Assembly (NCBI RefSeq): GCF_009755605.1
Contig: NZ_WPNZ01000022.1
Coordinates: 1 to 64,000 of the forward strand
From: Streptomyces typhae
Lineage (GTDB): Bacteria; Actinomycetota; Actinomycetes; Streptomycetales; Streptomycetaceae
Reading direction: 5' to 3'
Length of the DNA: 64,000 bases
Of the stretch, positions 63,877 through 64,000 are shown one piece after another (position 1 is the stretch's first letter; every line of letters begins with the position of its first letter). A program made the translations under genes and the position numbers. The notes beneath the pieces are model-generated. The model had not been told where the DNA came from and did no database searches. It saw only the letters and a program-made list of their open reading frames with translations.

Positions 63877-64000
63877 TCAGTCGCGGCGGAAGCTGCCGAG
63901 CCAGGCGTGCAGGTCGAGCAGCTCGGACGTGGCCGGGACGATGCCCCGCATCCGGGTCTCGGTGAGGGACTCGACCGTCCAGCCGTCGGCGAAGCCGCTG
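63877..64000 (-). CDS. SAM-dependent methyltransferase, C-terminal part only
   Basis: The minus strand ends with FADGWTVESLTETRMRGIV, then ELLDLHAWLGSFRRD and a TGA at 63877-63879. The pattern of a short strand after DGW and a final WL(A/G)SxRR is typical of class I SAM-dependent methyltransferases of actinobacteria. The rest of the gene lies beyond the window. It ends 80 bp upstream of the DoxX-like gene on the same strand. Confidence 0.6.
   Translation of the reverse strand, partial: SGFADGWTVESLTETRMRGIVPATSELLDLHAWLGSFRRD

Noticed and set aside
1..64000. tRNA, rRNA or tmRNA genes
   Set aside because: No cloverleaf-like segments with CCA ends, GGTTCGAATCC-type T-arms or rRNA-conserved segments were recognised by eye.

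Overview
The window is very GC-rich, with strong third-position GC bias, AGGAGG-type ribosome binding sites, frequent GTG starts and families typical of Streptomyces: a gamma-butyrolactone-type receptor, a DasR-type dre site, an IdeR/DmdR-type iron box, GH18 chitinase, AA10 LPMO, ANTAR/SpoIIE phosphatases and a CGNR regulator. It is almost certainly a Streptomyces chromosome. The lack of core housekeeping operons and the wealth of secreted enzymes, pseudogenes and regulators suggest a chromosome arm. No rRNA, tRNA, CRISPR array or complete insertion sequence was seen.

Layout. 1-5 kb: an AvaR/ScbR-like receptor and a divergent, greatly expanded acyl-CoA oxidase, resembling the core of a butenolide (avenolide-type) autoregulator locus, with a good ARE palindrome between them. 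5-6.7 kb: a frameshifted pterin dehydratase/VOC pseudogene and a SnoaL-like protein. 7-16.3 kb: a signalling block of ANTAR-GAF-PAS-PAS-SpoIIE phosphatase, cytoplasmic multi-HAMP hybrid histidine kinase, MarR regulator and a second SpoIIE phosphatase. 16.5-19.5 kb: a multidomain papain-family (C1A) protease divergent from a chagasin-like cysteine-protease inhibitor. 19.4-26.6 kb: a degraded accessory zone with a deletion scar joining a truncated oxidoreductase to a truncated TetR gene, a TetR/NmrA-family pair with a clear operator, DUF4291, DUF2087, an IS5 transposase remnant, a WYL fragment and a Fic-like toxin-antitoxin pair. 26.7-28.7 kb: bacterioferritin-like protein and secreted M64 metallopeptidase. 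29-35.3 kb: ferric-siderophore uptake (two FecCD permeases, AraC regulator, iron box, binding lipoprotein, ferric-siderophore reductase fusion) without a local ATPase. 35.7-39.4 kb: VOC protein, lipoproteins and secreted unknowns. 39.7-45.2 kb: chitinase with a dre site, rifampicin monooxygenase (rox) preceded by a leader peptide, epoxide hydrolase and a divergent CGNR regulator. 45.3-53.4 kb: envelope and secreted enzymes (amidase-6 protein, class A PBP with an altered SxxK motif, polysaccharide deacetylase-like protein, LPMO, trypsin-like protease). 53.4-57.1 kb: a STAND/NLR-like ATPase with a predicted transmembrane helix and an extracytoplasmic propeller-like region, translationally coupled to a small protein sharing its N-terminal motif. 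57.2-64 kb: hydrolase, frameshifted gene, PhoX, CBS protein, secreted protease, DoxX-like membrane protein and a truncated methyltransferase.

The most novel-looking systems are the coupled NLR/motif-sharing pair (53386-57071), the papain-like protease/chagasin pair (16531-19459) and the low-complexity acyl-CoA oxidase (1485-4928). A recurrent feature is short tandem duplication (5-22 bp units) in intergenic DNA.
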